A DNA stretch of 39,952 bases, taken from a virus. Under the pieces are notes generated by a model. That model did no database searches. It was not told the DNA's origin and was given only the letters and a program-made list of their open reading frames with translations. Position numbers and translations under genes: made by a program. The first letter of the stretch is position 1. The number at the start of each line of letters is the position of its first letter. Positions 30,292 to 39,672 of the stretch are shown here, in pieces. Location of the stretch: positions 1 to 39,952 of IMG/VR virus record IMGVR_UViG_3300046001_009672. The stretch is one strand, 5' to 3'.

Positions 30292-30750
30292 TTATTCAGG
30301 TAATACACCAATATACGAAAGAGCATCTATAAATTCAAATTTATCAAAATTCTTTAAAGTAGTCATATCCATCCTAAATTGGTAGTATTGATTTTTCTTT
30401 CCAGGAATAGGATATTTTTCCTTTTCTTCATCTTTTACAGGAACGGCTCGCACTGCCCCCCACATCCAATTTAATGTTGACGAACCATTAGCAAACACCA
30501 TACCTTTAGTAGGTTCATTTACTACCGAAGGCATCCATATCTTTCCATCCTCATCTGCCCAAAATAGATCTTTATATAATTCAGGAAGTACTTCTATTTG
30601 TTCTTCATAGAATCTTTCTCCTTCTTTCATTAGTGAATTTGAAATAAATCCACATCCATAGCACATATAATTTTTAATTTCAGGTGATACTTCTTGCATA
30701 TAACAGGCATCACTTTGTCTTTGACAAGGGCATATAGTTAAATTATCCAT
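30292..30750 (-). CDS. Unrecognised 152-aa cysteine-motif protein
   Basis: Start placed at the ATG of 30748-30750, which gives an 8-nt overlap with the upstream GT4 gene; the frame is open up to 30780. Cys7, Cys9, Cys16 and the pair Cys30-x2-Cys33 suggest a zinc-binding knuckle in the first 35 residues. The rest, WMPSVVNEPTKGMVFANGSS and a YYQFRMDMTTL stretch, is unassigned. I recall comparable zinc-finger proteins in large myoviruses. It may be a regulator or structural factor. Confidence 0.72.
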   Translation of the reverse strand: MDNLTICPCQRQSDACYMQEVSPEIKNYMCYGCGFISNSLMKEGERFYEEQIEVLPELYKDLFWADEDGKIWMPSVVNEPTKGMVFANGSSTLNWMWGAVRAVPVKDEEKEKYPIPGKKNQYYQFRMDMTTLKNFDKFEFIDALSYIGVLPE

Positions 30751-32053
30751 TTTGTAAAGTAGGTTTTTTAGGTAATTCAATTTTTTTAATAGAAGGGAGC
30801 TTTAATTCTACTTGTTTTGGAAAATCGGGTACATTTCCCTCTAAGATTTGACCTATTTTTTCTTTCATTTTATCCCAGCTAAATTCTGTTTTAGCTTTAT
30901 AAGCTTGACGCTTAGCCCCATCAGTATAGTTTTTATAATTTTCAAATACATCTTTTAAATAATGCCCTATTTGAGCTTGATCTACTGAGAACCATTGGCT
31001 ATCTTTTACTATCCAATCATTAACTACACTTGGATGTACAGGGGCTAATTGGCCCCCCATCATAACAGACATTTGAGGATCAAGAAAATCAGTATGACCA
31101 CTCCAAGCAGTTGTTATAATTGGTTTTTTACATTGAGTAAATTCAAGCAATGGGCGTCCAAATCCTTCACCTTTAGTTAAATTGACCATAGCTTTTACTT
31201 TAGGATGGTTATAAATTTCATTCATTTCGCTATCTGTAAATTCACCGTGTAAAAGATAAATATTAGGTAGATCTTTAGAATTAACTGTTTTTCTGATTTG
31301 TTTGATTCTTTTAAGAACTTCTTCCCGATCAACATATGAGGCTCCAGCTAATATTGATGCTTTTAGAATTAAAGCTGGTTTTTGTTTTTTGTTCTTAAAG
31401 ATCTCATAGAAGGCTTTAATTAGTAAGCCTACATTTTTTCTATCTTCTCCTAAATCACCCTGTAACCAGTGTCCTACAAACAAATAAGCGAATGATTCAG
31501 GGATAGAATTTAAAGAATCATATAGATCACTTTGAGGGATTTTATCTAATAATTTGTAAATATCTAAATCTACACCCTCAAACAGTACTTCTATTGGCTT
31601 TTCAGGGGCAATTATTCTTACAACTTGGTTTGTTTGTTGGTTTCTTTCTTCAAACTTAGCATTTAAAAATACATCTTTAGCATGCTTTGAAGATACAATA
31701 TTTAAATCCATTCTATTTAATCCATCAACCCAAGTAGGGTTACAAACTGTGGTTTCAATACCTGCTGTAAACCCAATATTAAATTTTCCTATAGGTTGAA
31801 ATTCATTTGGAATTGTTACTTGGGCCCAAATTTCAGGTTGGCGAGGAATCTGTCCGTTTAAAATATGTTTAGTTAAAAATTCCCATTCAGGATTATCTTG
31901 AATAAATCCCCAAGGTGTTCCTCCCCATCTTTGGGGCAGTATTTTTACATCGTATTTATCTAATTCGATTATAGCTTTTACTAAATCGCGACTTCTACTT
32001 CCGTAGCCGGCGTAGCAGTCAATAGGGCAACTGATTATAAATAATGGTTTCAT
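30743..32053 (-). CDS. Family 4 glycosyltransferase
   Basis: A 436-residue GT-B protein. The N-terminal IISCPIDCYAGYGSRSRDLV is a typical acceptor-domain start; the C-terminal domain carries LFEGVDLDIYK, FVGHWLQGDL and the donor-site ExxxxxxxE motif in EGFGRPLLEFTQCKKPI. Retaining transferases of this family build O-antigen and capsule. It shares one base with the GT4 gene upstream, giving a tandem pair. Confidence 0.9.
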   Translation of the reverse strand: MKPLFIISCPIDCYAGYGSRSRDLVKAIIELDKYDVKILPQRWGGTPWGFIQDNPEWEFLTKHILNGQIPRQPEIWAQVTIPNEFQPIGKFNIGFTAGIETTVCNPTWVDGLNRMDLNIVSSKHAKDVFLNAKFEERNQQTNQVVRIIAPEKPIEVLFEGVDLDIYKLLDKIPQSDLYDSLNSIPESFAYLFVGHWLQGDLGEDRKNVGLLIKAFYEIFKNKKQKPALILKASILAGASYVDREEVLKRIKQIRKTVNSKDLPNIYLLHGEFTDSEMNEIYNHPKVKAMVNLTKGEGFGRPLLEFTQCKKPIITTAWSGHTDFLDPQMSVMMGGQLAPVHPSVVNDWIVKDSQWFSVDQAQIGHYLKDVFENYKNYTDGAKRQAYKAKTEFSWDKMKEKIGQILEGNVPDFPKQVELKLPSIKKIELPKKPTLQNG

Positions 32054-33489
32054 TAATATATTATTTTATGGTTTATAACTCTATTAGGATATGTATTTGC
32101 ATTAATTAATTCAAATTTTTCTCTAGGTTGCCAAGTAGCAAACAGTTCATCAAAAGCATTTATTATTCTTTCACCTTGTATTTCACTTGTAAAACCAGCT
32201 TCTTGACTTAAAGCCCACTCTCTACCTTTCCTACCCCTAGCTTTACGTTCTTCTTTACTTAAATTATATATTGCTTTTATTTGCTTAGCTGCATCTTCAG
32301 CACTACACAAATCATCCCAAATATATGGGGTTAAGGGAGAGCCTACAAGATTTCTACTAGTTGGATAAACGGGAAAGGCCCACTCACCATGTTTTTTAAT
32401 TGTACCTCTATGGTTAGAAGGAAAATCAGCATCAAAATCAACCCACGATCCATTTTCGAACTCAAAACGCATTTGATCTTGCATACCACCTGTTACATTA
32501 GCTATAATAGGATTACCTACTAATAATGCTTCTGTCAATGATAATCCCCACCCTTCGTTTGATGTTAATAAAATCTGAGCATCTGAACTATTATATAATA
32601 GGTTCATTTGTTCAGGAGGAAGAGGCATGCTAGAAAATGTAATATTATATTTGTCATCGTCCATTAATAATTCTCTAACTGCTTCCAAATCTGTTCCAGC
32701 ATCATCTACTATTGCTGTATGTAATACAAAAGCACATTTTTTAGCTTGTTCAACAGACAATGAGTCGATAAACAATTTGTATGCTAGTAAAGAATCAGGA
32801 ATCTGTTTACGACGAATATTTCTAGAGTTAAAGAATAAAACAAAATCGTATTTTTTATTCCCAAATAATTGTTTTTTAAATTCTACAAGTTGAGAATCTT
32901 CTTGCTCTAATGGTTTAAATATTTTATGATTTAATCCGTGGGGAACATACTTTATAATTCTATTTTTTGCTTTATCACTTAAAACAAGTTTATTAATATT
33001 TACTGTTTGTTTTGAAATCCCCATTAATAGATCACATGCTTCATAAAATGCTTTATTGTAATGGGGAGCGGGGTAGTCATCCCAAATATTCAAATATGCT
33101 ATTGGAATATGTTTTCTAATTTCATTTTCAATTTGAAACAACCAAATAAAATAACGTGGATCAGTAATCAACATTATAGCATCTGGTTTTTCTGTTTGTA
33201 TAAGTTGGCGAATCATTTCGGGGTTCCCATACCCTGTTACAGGGTACAAAAATACAGAACTGTCAGTTAGTCCTGTAATTTCATTAGTACTAGGGGATAA
33301 ATCAAATCTTTTACCTTCATCTGGGTGATTGATTGCTCCTCCGATATTAACCCAATTGAAATGTTGAGCTGTGTGGAGAACAATTTCTTTAGCTACAGTG
33401 GCTATTCCGGAATGTACCCGGATATCATCACATATCAAAAGAATTTTTTTCCTCTTTTCGGGAGGCAAATGTTTAAAACTATTATTCAT
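32053..33489 (-). CDS. Family 4 glycosyltransferase
   Basis: A 478-residue GT-B protein and the first gene of the glycan cluster. Visible motifs include LLICDDIRVHSGIATVAKEI, the VPHGLNHKIFKPL donor loop and NEGWGLSLTEALLVGNPII with the E-x7-E pair. It is longer than most GT4 proteins and has a C-terminal tail (LFATWQPREKFELINANTYP). No strong promoter match was found directly upstream, so it may be transcribed from the RHH gene's promoter region. Confidence 0.9.
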   Translation of the reverse strand: MNNSFKHLPPEKRKKILLICDDIRVHSGIATVAKEIVLHTAQHFNWVNIGGAINHPDEGKRFDLSPSTNEITGLTDSSVFLYPVTGYGNPEMIRQLIQTEKPDAIMLITDPRYFIWLFQIENEIRKHIPIAYLNIWDDYPAPHYNKAFYEACDLLMGISKQTVNINKLVLSDKAKNRIIKYVPHGLNHKIFKPLEQEDSQLVEFKKQLFGNKKYDFVLFFNSRNIRRKQIPDSLLAYKLFIDSLSVEQAKKCAFVLHTAIVDDAGTDLEAVRELLMDDDKYNITFSSMPLPPEQMNLLYNSSDAQILLTSNEGWGLSLTEALLVGNPIIANVTGGMQDQMRFEFENGSWVDFDADFPSNHRGTIKKHGEWAFPVYPTSRNLVGSPLTPYIWDDLCSAEDAAKQIKAIYNLSKEERKARGRKGREWALSQEAGFTSEIQGERIINAFDELFATWQPREKFELINANTYPNRVINHKIIY

Positions 33490-33507
33490 AAAAACTTTTT
33501 AAAATGT

Positions 33508-33693
33508 TTAATCTAAATTGACATGATTGTGGACCATTTTTCTAAATCCTTCGTCCGTATTATACAAATGAATCGTTCGGTCTACAAGTTTTTGTAACGA
33601 GAATTTGTATTTTATTGTGTTGATTTTGAATTCTTCAAACAAGTCGCTTTGTACTTTTACGCTTGTTAATATTTTTTCTGCTTTTGTACTCAT
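33508..33693 (-). CDS. Ribbon-helix-helix type regulator (61 aa)
   Basis: A 61-residue protein with the small N-terminal strand KILTSVKVQSDLFEEFKINT followed by two helices (KFSLQKLVDRTIHLYN), a pattern of Arc/MetJ-like RHH repressors. The ATG follows AAAAATAAAAATT. An AT-rich palindrome (33714-33729) lies immediately upstream, overlapping the -7-like box, which suggests autoregulation. It lies between nuclease and glycan genes, so it might control the cluster. Confidence 0.72.
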   Translation of the reverse strand: MSTKAEKILTSVKVQSDLFEEFKINTIKYKFSLQKLVDRTIHLYNTDEGFRKMVHNHVNLD

Positions 33694-33713
33694 AATTTTT
33701 ATTTTTAGATAAC

Positions 33714-33730
33714 GTATATTTGAATATACA
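33714..33730 (-). promoter_or_regulatory. Promoter -7 box overlapping a palindrome, probable operator
   Basis: GTATATT (33714-33720) and AATATAC (33723-33729) form a 7-bp perfect inverted repeat around two bases. It includes TGTATATTC (33722-33730, minus strand). No TTTGG lies 17 bases upstream, so the -33 part is weak. Confidence 0.5.
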
Positions 33731-33743
33731 TATTGTCAAAATT

Positions 33744-34691
33744 TTAAAGAATTGATTGTTTATTACAAAGATCAGACCTATTGTTAAAAGGACACCATTT
33801 ACATTGTTCTGATGGTTGTGGTTGATAATCTGTATCTTTATGCTTACTAGCAGAATTAAAACATTCTTCTATAAAACTTTCTACTAATCTAGCGGAATAA
33901 TTCATACTATTTTTTCCGTCTGATGGTCTGAATGTTTGTATTCTTGATTGGGGGAACTCACTTTTTTCCCAGATTTTACGTTTTACTATAAAAAATTCAA
34001 CACTTATCTGTTCAATAGGAATATTGTATTGTTGGGCAAAAAATCTTTTATAAAATAATAATTGAGATGTTTTTACTTTATCTTTTTTATGTTTGTCGCC
34101 CCAAGAATTAGTTGATGTTTTTATATCGTAAATATAAAATTTATTTGAATTTTCATTATATAATACGAGGTCAATATAACCTTTGTACATTACGTTGGAA
34201 AAACGGGGTAAAGGCGAAACTACTAATGGTATCTCACATCCTACTAAGTGCCAATACCTTTTACTAAAATATGCTCCTTTTTTCTTTTTAAGAAAATCTA
34301 ATATAGCTACTCCATCTTCATAAAATTCACTCATTTCTGCCGGATCGCTAAAATGAACCTTCTTATTATTTTTATAATCTTTTAAATAATTTTCTGAGAA
34401 TCGAGTTTTGAAGTAAGCATTTAAATCTAGCTCATCTGCTACTTTAACACTACGCTCATATAATGTAGTTAGATAATGTTGTATCACTTCGTGTATTGAA
34501 GTTCCAAAGGTCATATGAATCGAATAGTCTGTTACCCCATGTCCATCTCTATATTGCAATGCCCATTTTTTAGGGCATTGGTGATAGGTTTGAATTTGAC
34601 TAAAAGATATAGTTTTTTGAGTAGCGTAATTTACTTCTAAAACTTTATATTTTTTAATATCTTTTAGTATTTGTGGGATTTTATTTGCCAC
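33744..34691 (-). CDS. Cas4/RecB-like PD-(D/E)XK nuclease with probable Fe-S cluster
   Basis: A 315-residue nuclease. The start is GTG at 34689-34691; the next ATG would delete the conserved SFSQIQTYHQCPKKW segment. Motifs are His67, Glu153, Asp174 (GYIDLVL) and DIK at 189-191 with KTS. Cys39 and a C-terminal Cys297-x2-Cys300-x8-Cys309 match the 4Fe-4S ligands of AddB and Cas4. This suggests a DNA-end-processing exonuclease in replication or recombination. No CRISPR or cas1/cas2 genes are near. The 11-nt overlap with the MazG-like gene suggests coupling. Confidence 0.88.
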   Translation of the reverse strand: MANKIPQILKDIKKYKVLEVNYATQKTISFSQIQTYHQCPKKWALQYRDGHGVTDYSIHMTFGTSIHEVIQHYLTTLYERSVKVADELDLNAYFKTRFSENYLKDYKNNKKVHFSDPAEMSEFYEDGVAILDFLKKKKGAYFSKRYWHLVGCEIPLVVSPLPRFSNVMYKGYIDLVLYNENSNKFYIYDIKTSTNSWGDKHKKDKVKTSQLLFYKRFFAQQYNIPIEQISVEFFIVKRKIWEKSEFPQSRIQTFRPSDGKNSMNYSARLVESFIEECFNSASKHKDTDYQPQPSEQCKWCPFNNRSDLCNKQSIL

Positions 34692-34902
34692 TAAGGGTTT
34701 GTTTTAATTTTTCTAGATATAGAATGCTATCATGAAGTTCCTCCTGGATATGGATAATCCAGTCTACTACTGATAAGTCAGTTCTATCTAAATCAGTCCC
34801 GTATTTGTTTTTACCAAATTTAGCTCTAGTAACGAATTTATCTATAACTGTATCTACAATAGAATCTGTTACTTCTATTTCTCTCGTTTTATTTTGTTGC
34901 AT
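34681..34902 (-). CDS. MazG-like small protein (73 aa)
   Basis: Start at the ATG of 34900-34902, which leaves a 14-nt overlap with the upstream gene; the frame is open to 34959. The core KFVTRAKFGKNKYGTDLDR followed by DWIIHIQEELHDSILYLEKL matches the short MazG-like family common in T4-like phages (NTP pyrophosphohydrolase related, EExxD helix). It may trim nucleotides or form an inactive subunit. It directly precedes the nuclease gene. Confidence 0.8.
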   Translation of the reverse strand: MQQNKTREIEVTDSIVDTVIDKFVTRAKFGKNKYGTDLDRTDLSVVDWIIHIQEELHDSILYLEKLKQTLSGK

Positions 34903-35152
34903 CTTCTTTATCGTATAGTTCTTGAAATTCTTCTCTAAGTTCCTTAGGCAATAGCTCAATTAATACCTTGCCGGTTTTAATATCAAAAAATACAGGTACG
35001 GGAACAATACCATCTTCAGCGGTACCGGCAATAAATTTAGATACCTTTCTTAGTATTACACCCTCTTGAAACACCATATTACCTTCAGGTGATTTGATGG
35101 GGGTTGTAGTTTTAATGTCAATGTTAAGTTGTTGTTGTGGTTGTTTATTCAT
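34889..35152 (-). CDS. Unrecognised 87-aa protein
   Basis: An 87-residue protein with a Gln-rich N-terminus (NKQPQQQLNIDI), a strand-turn region (VVPVFF-like PVPVFFDIKTGKVLIELLP) and an acidic tail. It overlaps the MazG-like gene by 14 nt. No family assignment. Confidence 0.78.
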   Translation of the reverse strand: MNKQPQQQLNIDIKTTTPIKSPEGNMVFQEGVILRKVSKFIAGTAEDGIVPVPVFFDIKTGKVLIELLPKELREEFQELYDKEDATK

Positions 35153-35158
35153 TTTGTT

Positions 35159-35356
35159 TTAATTTATTTGTTCATATTCAATTGTTTGTACTTCTCGACA
35201 GAAATATAACATACCATCTTTTCTAAATGTGTGAGAACATAACCAAAGATCCTTTAATTCATTAACCATTTCACTAGGTAATGTTTTTGATTCTTTTATT
35301 GTTCGGTATAATTGATAGTAATTATTGTTTGCTTCTATCAGTTGTCCTAGATTCAT
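35159..35356 (-). CDS. Unrecognised 65-aa protein
   Basis: Start chosen at ATG 35354-35356, giving a 35-nt overlap with the thioesterase gene; a longer frame opens at 35404 but would overlap by 83 nt. The protein is helical with cysteines at LWLCSHTF and LYFCREV. No motif recognised. Confidence 0.55.
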   Translation of the reverse strand: MNLGQLIEANNNYYQLYRTIKESKTLPSEMVNELKDLWLCSHTFRKDGMLYFCREVQTIEYEQIN

Positions 35357-35735
35357 TAAATTTTCGTTTAACTTGTTCTGAAATTGGTATAGGTCCGCCT
35401 TCATCGTCTATTCTAACGAAGGTCATAGATGTAGTTAATATAATGGCCTCTTCTTCTTTAAATACATTATATGATCTAACTTCAACATCAAATGTAGCTG
35501 ATGTGTTTCCTATATCGTTTAATTCACAATATATTTTAAGTAATGAACCTTCTTTGGCTGATTTTTTAAAGATACATTTATCAATAGCTATTGTAACCAT
35601 ATTTTTAGAGTGGCATACTTCCATAGCATAAGCAGCTACAGCAGCATCTACCCAAGATAATAGTTTACCTCCAAATAGGTTTCCGTGAAAACCTAAATCC
35701 ATTTTTTTAATCGGGTGTGTAGCTAATAGTTTCAT
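35322..35735 (-). CDS. Acyl-CoA thioesterase, hotdog fold (YciA/BACH-like)
   Basis: A 137-residue hotdog protein. It keeps the N-terminal FHGNLFGGKLLSWVDAAVAA, with the HGN/Asp30 region of YciA-type acyl-CoA hydrolases, and a following TIAIDKCIFK strand. It would release CoA from acyl-CoA. In a phage it may change host lipid metabolism or recover CoA. Neighbours give no pathway clue. Its start lies one base past the stop of the 82-residue gene. Confidence 0.87.
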   Translation of the reverse strand: MKLLATHPIKKMDLGFHGNLFGGKLLSWVDAAVAAYAMEVCHSKNMVTIAIDKCIFKKSAKEGSLLKIYCELNDIGNTSATFDVEVRSYNVFKEEEAIILTTSMTFVRIDDEGGPIPISEQVKRKFNESRTTDRSKQ

Positions 35736-35984
35736 TTAAATTGTATAGTCTCCGTATATCGAATATTTTTTCGGTTCAGGATCAGGTTCTGTTGAATTTT
35801 TAATAGCATATAATTTACTGTTCATGGGCTCAAGTCTATATGCTATTGGTTTTAAAGTTGCCATTTCAAAATAAGCATTCAGAGCATCCGTGAGCGACGG
35901 ATGGACTTTTTCGTCACCTACTAAAGACCATCTATCACTCGGCGGAACTCTCTCAGCTATTAGAATATTTATTTCTTTTACCAT
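35736..35984 (-). CDS. Unrecognised 82-aa protein
   Basis: An 82-residue protein with a possible N-terminal strand (KEINILIAERVPPSDRWSLV) and a Pro/Glu-rich C-terminus (STEPDPEPKKYS). No motif recognised. It begins 10 bases after groEL and is probably co-transcribed with it. Confidence 0.76.
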   Translation of the reverse strand: MVKEINILIAERVPPSDRWSLVGDEKVHPSLTDALNAYFEMATLKPIAYRLEPMNSKLYAIKNSTEPDPEPKKYSIYGDYTI

Positions 35985-35994
35985 TACGATAAAA

Positions 35995-37926
<1,932 letters not shown>

Positions 37927-37930
<4 letters not shown>

Positions 37931-38223
37931 AGTTCTATTAAGGTTTTAATTTTTTGTTGTATTTGTTTCCATTCTGTAATATAATCTTTAATATTATTAA
38001 AATTTTCTTTTTGTTCTACTTTCAATTGGGCGATTACCTTTAAACACATTCCAAAACTAGAATAGTGACCCTTAGCTTTTTGATATTGTTTATCACTATC
38101 CCCAGATGAACTTACGTTTTCAAAGACAGTATAACAATGTTGATCCTTACTGATATAGAAAGGTTCAATTAAAGGATCACTAATAGTAGTGATAGAATCA
38201 GATTTTGTTTTTCTTTTATTCAT
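37927..38223 (-). CDS. Unrecognised 98-aa protein, first gene of the groES-groEL unit
   Basis: A 98-residue protein with SDPLIEPFYISKDQHCYTVFEN and KGHYSSFGMCLKVIAQLK. I recall this kind of small protein in other large phages, without known function. It overlaps groES by 4 nt and has an A-rich leader (AAAAATAAAAAGAT). Its place at the front of the chaperonin unit is the main clue. Confidence 0.78.
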
Positions 38224-38274
38224 ATCTTTTTATTTTTAAAATTTTTGGAAGCGTCCTTAATTTGCTCATATCAT

Positions 38275-38305
38275 GAATATACTAAAGATCTAATAAATTT
38301 CCAAG
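38275..38305 (-). promoter_or_regulatory. Promoter for the chaperonin unit
   Basis: CTTGG (38301-38305), 17 bases, AGTATATTC (38275-38283) on the minus strand. The site overlaps the last codons of the FkbM gene. It is about 50 bases from the ATG at 38223, leaving a long leader. Confidence 0.6.
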
Positions 38306-38929
38306 TTTTCTTGAATTTATAAAAAGAAAATCAGATTGATTTAAACGATGGTTCCAATAAAAAAGAGATCCTACTTCGTAAATATAAAAATCTAAATTAT
38401 ATAAATACGATATAATTTCACTAGCCAAAGGAGCCCCAGTATTATATTTAAGAACGGATAATTCTAATTGCAAAATATCACAATCTAAAATAGTTTTTAA
38501 TCCTCCTTTAATTATATCTAACTCAGCACCTTGAACATCTATTTTTATATAATCAAATTTTTTATTAAGTGAATCTAAAGTCTTAATAGGAAGAACATAT
38601 TCTGCACAGTTTTTATACCATACCGTATTTTCTTTATATATAGAACCTCCACTACATACATTATTATGTTCAGGAATATAAAAAGTTGTTTCTCCATCTT
38701 GCTTTCCTAAAAGAGTAATTATAGAATTAGGGTTTACTTCAAATAATTGAGATTTACAATTTGGATTCCCTTCAATGCTTAAAATATTACTGTCTGGGAA
38801 GATATTTTTAAATTCTTGGTAGAATTGGCCTATATTAGCCCCCACATCTAATATTTCTTTAGGGTATATATTTAAATCTTTAAAAGATTTAATCCATCTT
38901 TCTGAAATGAAGTTATAGTGATTATGCAT
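38282..38929 (-). CDS. FkbM-type methyltransferase
   Basis: A 215-residue SAM-dependent methyltransferase: ILDVGANIGQFYQEFK near 21-36, LSIEGNPNCKSQLF, and YIKIDVQGAELDIIKGG near 125-141. The family O-methylates sugars and other compounds. It is separate from the glycan cluster, lying between the clamp and groE. It may modify the same surface structure or be independent. Two nt from the clamp gene. Confidence 0.87.
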   Translation of the reverse strand: MHNHYNFISERWIKSFKDLNIYPKEILDVGANIGQFYQEFKNIFPDSNILSIEGNPNCKSQLFEVNPNSIITLLGKQDGETTFYIPEHNNVCSGGSIYKENTVWYKNCAEYVLPIKTLDSLNKKFDYIKIDVQGAELDIIKGGLKTILDCDILQLELSVLKYNTGAPLASEIISYLYNLDFYIYEVGSLFYWNHRLNQSDFLFINSRKLGNLLDL

Positions 38930-38931
38930 AG

Positions 38932-39672
38932 TTATTTTTCTCTTGCTACAAGGTAGTAAACACTTTTTAAATTTTCTTTATAAAATTCTAATTTCATTAA
39001 TCCTTCAGTTGTAATGTAAATGTTTCCGTTATCTACATCTTTATTGTTACTTAATATATTTTTTAATAAATCAGAATTATAGTACATTCTGAATGTTTTG
39101 CTTGAATTTTCAAAGGTTGCGTGGGGGATAAAATAAGATGTTTTATTTCCGTATTCAATATTGCCTCCAAATTCAAATTGTATTTGATCATCTTCTGCTA
39201 TTCCCATACACGATTTAACAGCTACAGTATCGCTTTCTGGTAATGCAGATTTGGCTTTAATCAGAGCTTGAATTGTTTCAGGTTCAAGATTAGCTTGAAT
39301 CCCGTATTGGATTTCTCCTGTTATTTCTCCTGCTTTAGGAACTATCATTAAATCGGCTAAAGCATAGTCTACATTAAATTGGTTATCTGAAATGACCAGT
39401 TTGGTTGGGATGTTTTTGTGTTTTTGGTAATCAAGTTTTACATCGCGACCTAATATAGATATTAATTTATTAAGTTTAGTAGTGTCGCTAATAGCTATTA
39501 TAGAATTTTCTAATTCAATATCATCGTATTCTACTTTGCCTATCATCTCGCGAGTAGGAGAAGCAAAATTAATAGTAAGATGATTATCTTGAATAGTCCA
39601 TTTTACAGATTCGTTTAGACCTCCTAGGTAATATTTTGAAATAATTGATGTTAAATCAGATTTTGCTATCAT
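38932..39672 (-). CDS. DNA polymerase sliding clamp (T4 gp45-like)
   Basis: A 246-residue protein with the two-domain clamp layout of T4 gp45: N-terminal LTSIISKYYLGGLNESVKWT, the central DLMIVPKAG hinge stretch and C-terminal strands SYFIPHATFEN, IYITTEGLMKLEFY. It encircles DNA and tethers the polymerase. Length is close to gp45 (228). It directly follows the polymerase gene (4-nt overlap). The match is to the family, with low identity expected. Confidence 0.83.
   Translation of the reverse strand: MIAKSDLTSIISKYYLGGLNESVKWTIQDNHLTINFASPTREMIGKVEYDDIELENSIIAISDTTKLNKLISILGRDVKLDYQKHKNIPTKLVISDNQFNVDYALADLMIVPKAGEITGEIQYGIQANLEPETIQALIKAKSALPESDTVAVKSCMGIAEDDQIQFEFGGNIEYGNKTSYFIPHATFENSSKTFRMYYNSDLLKNILSNNKDVDNGNIYITTEGLMKLEFYKENLKSVYYLVAREK

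Noticed and set aside
33744-34691. CRISPR-associated Cas4
   Set aside because: No cas1, cas2 or repeat-spacer array is present; the nuclease family is common in phage replication and recombination.
34681-34902. MazZ of a 2-aminoadenine DNA pathway, together with the PurA-like gene
   Set aside because: The protein fits the short MazG-like group found in many T4-like phages, no DatZ is seen, the polymerase is family B, and the PurA-like protein keeps the Asp that PurZ lacks.
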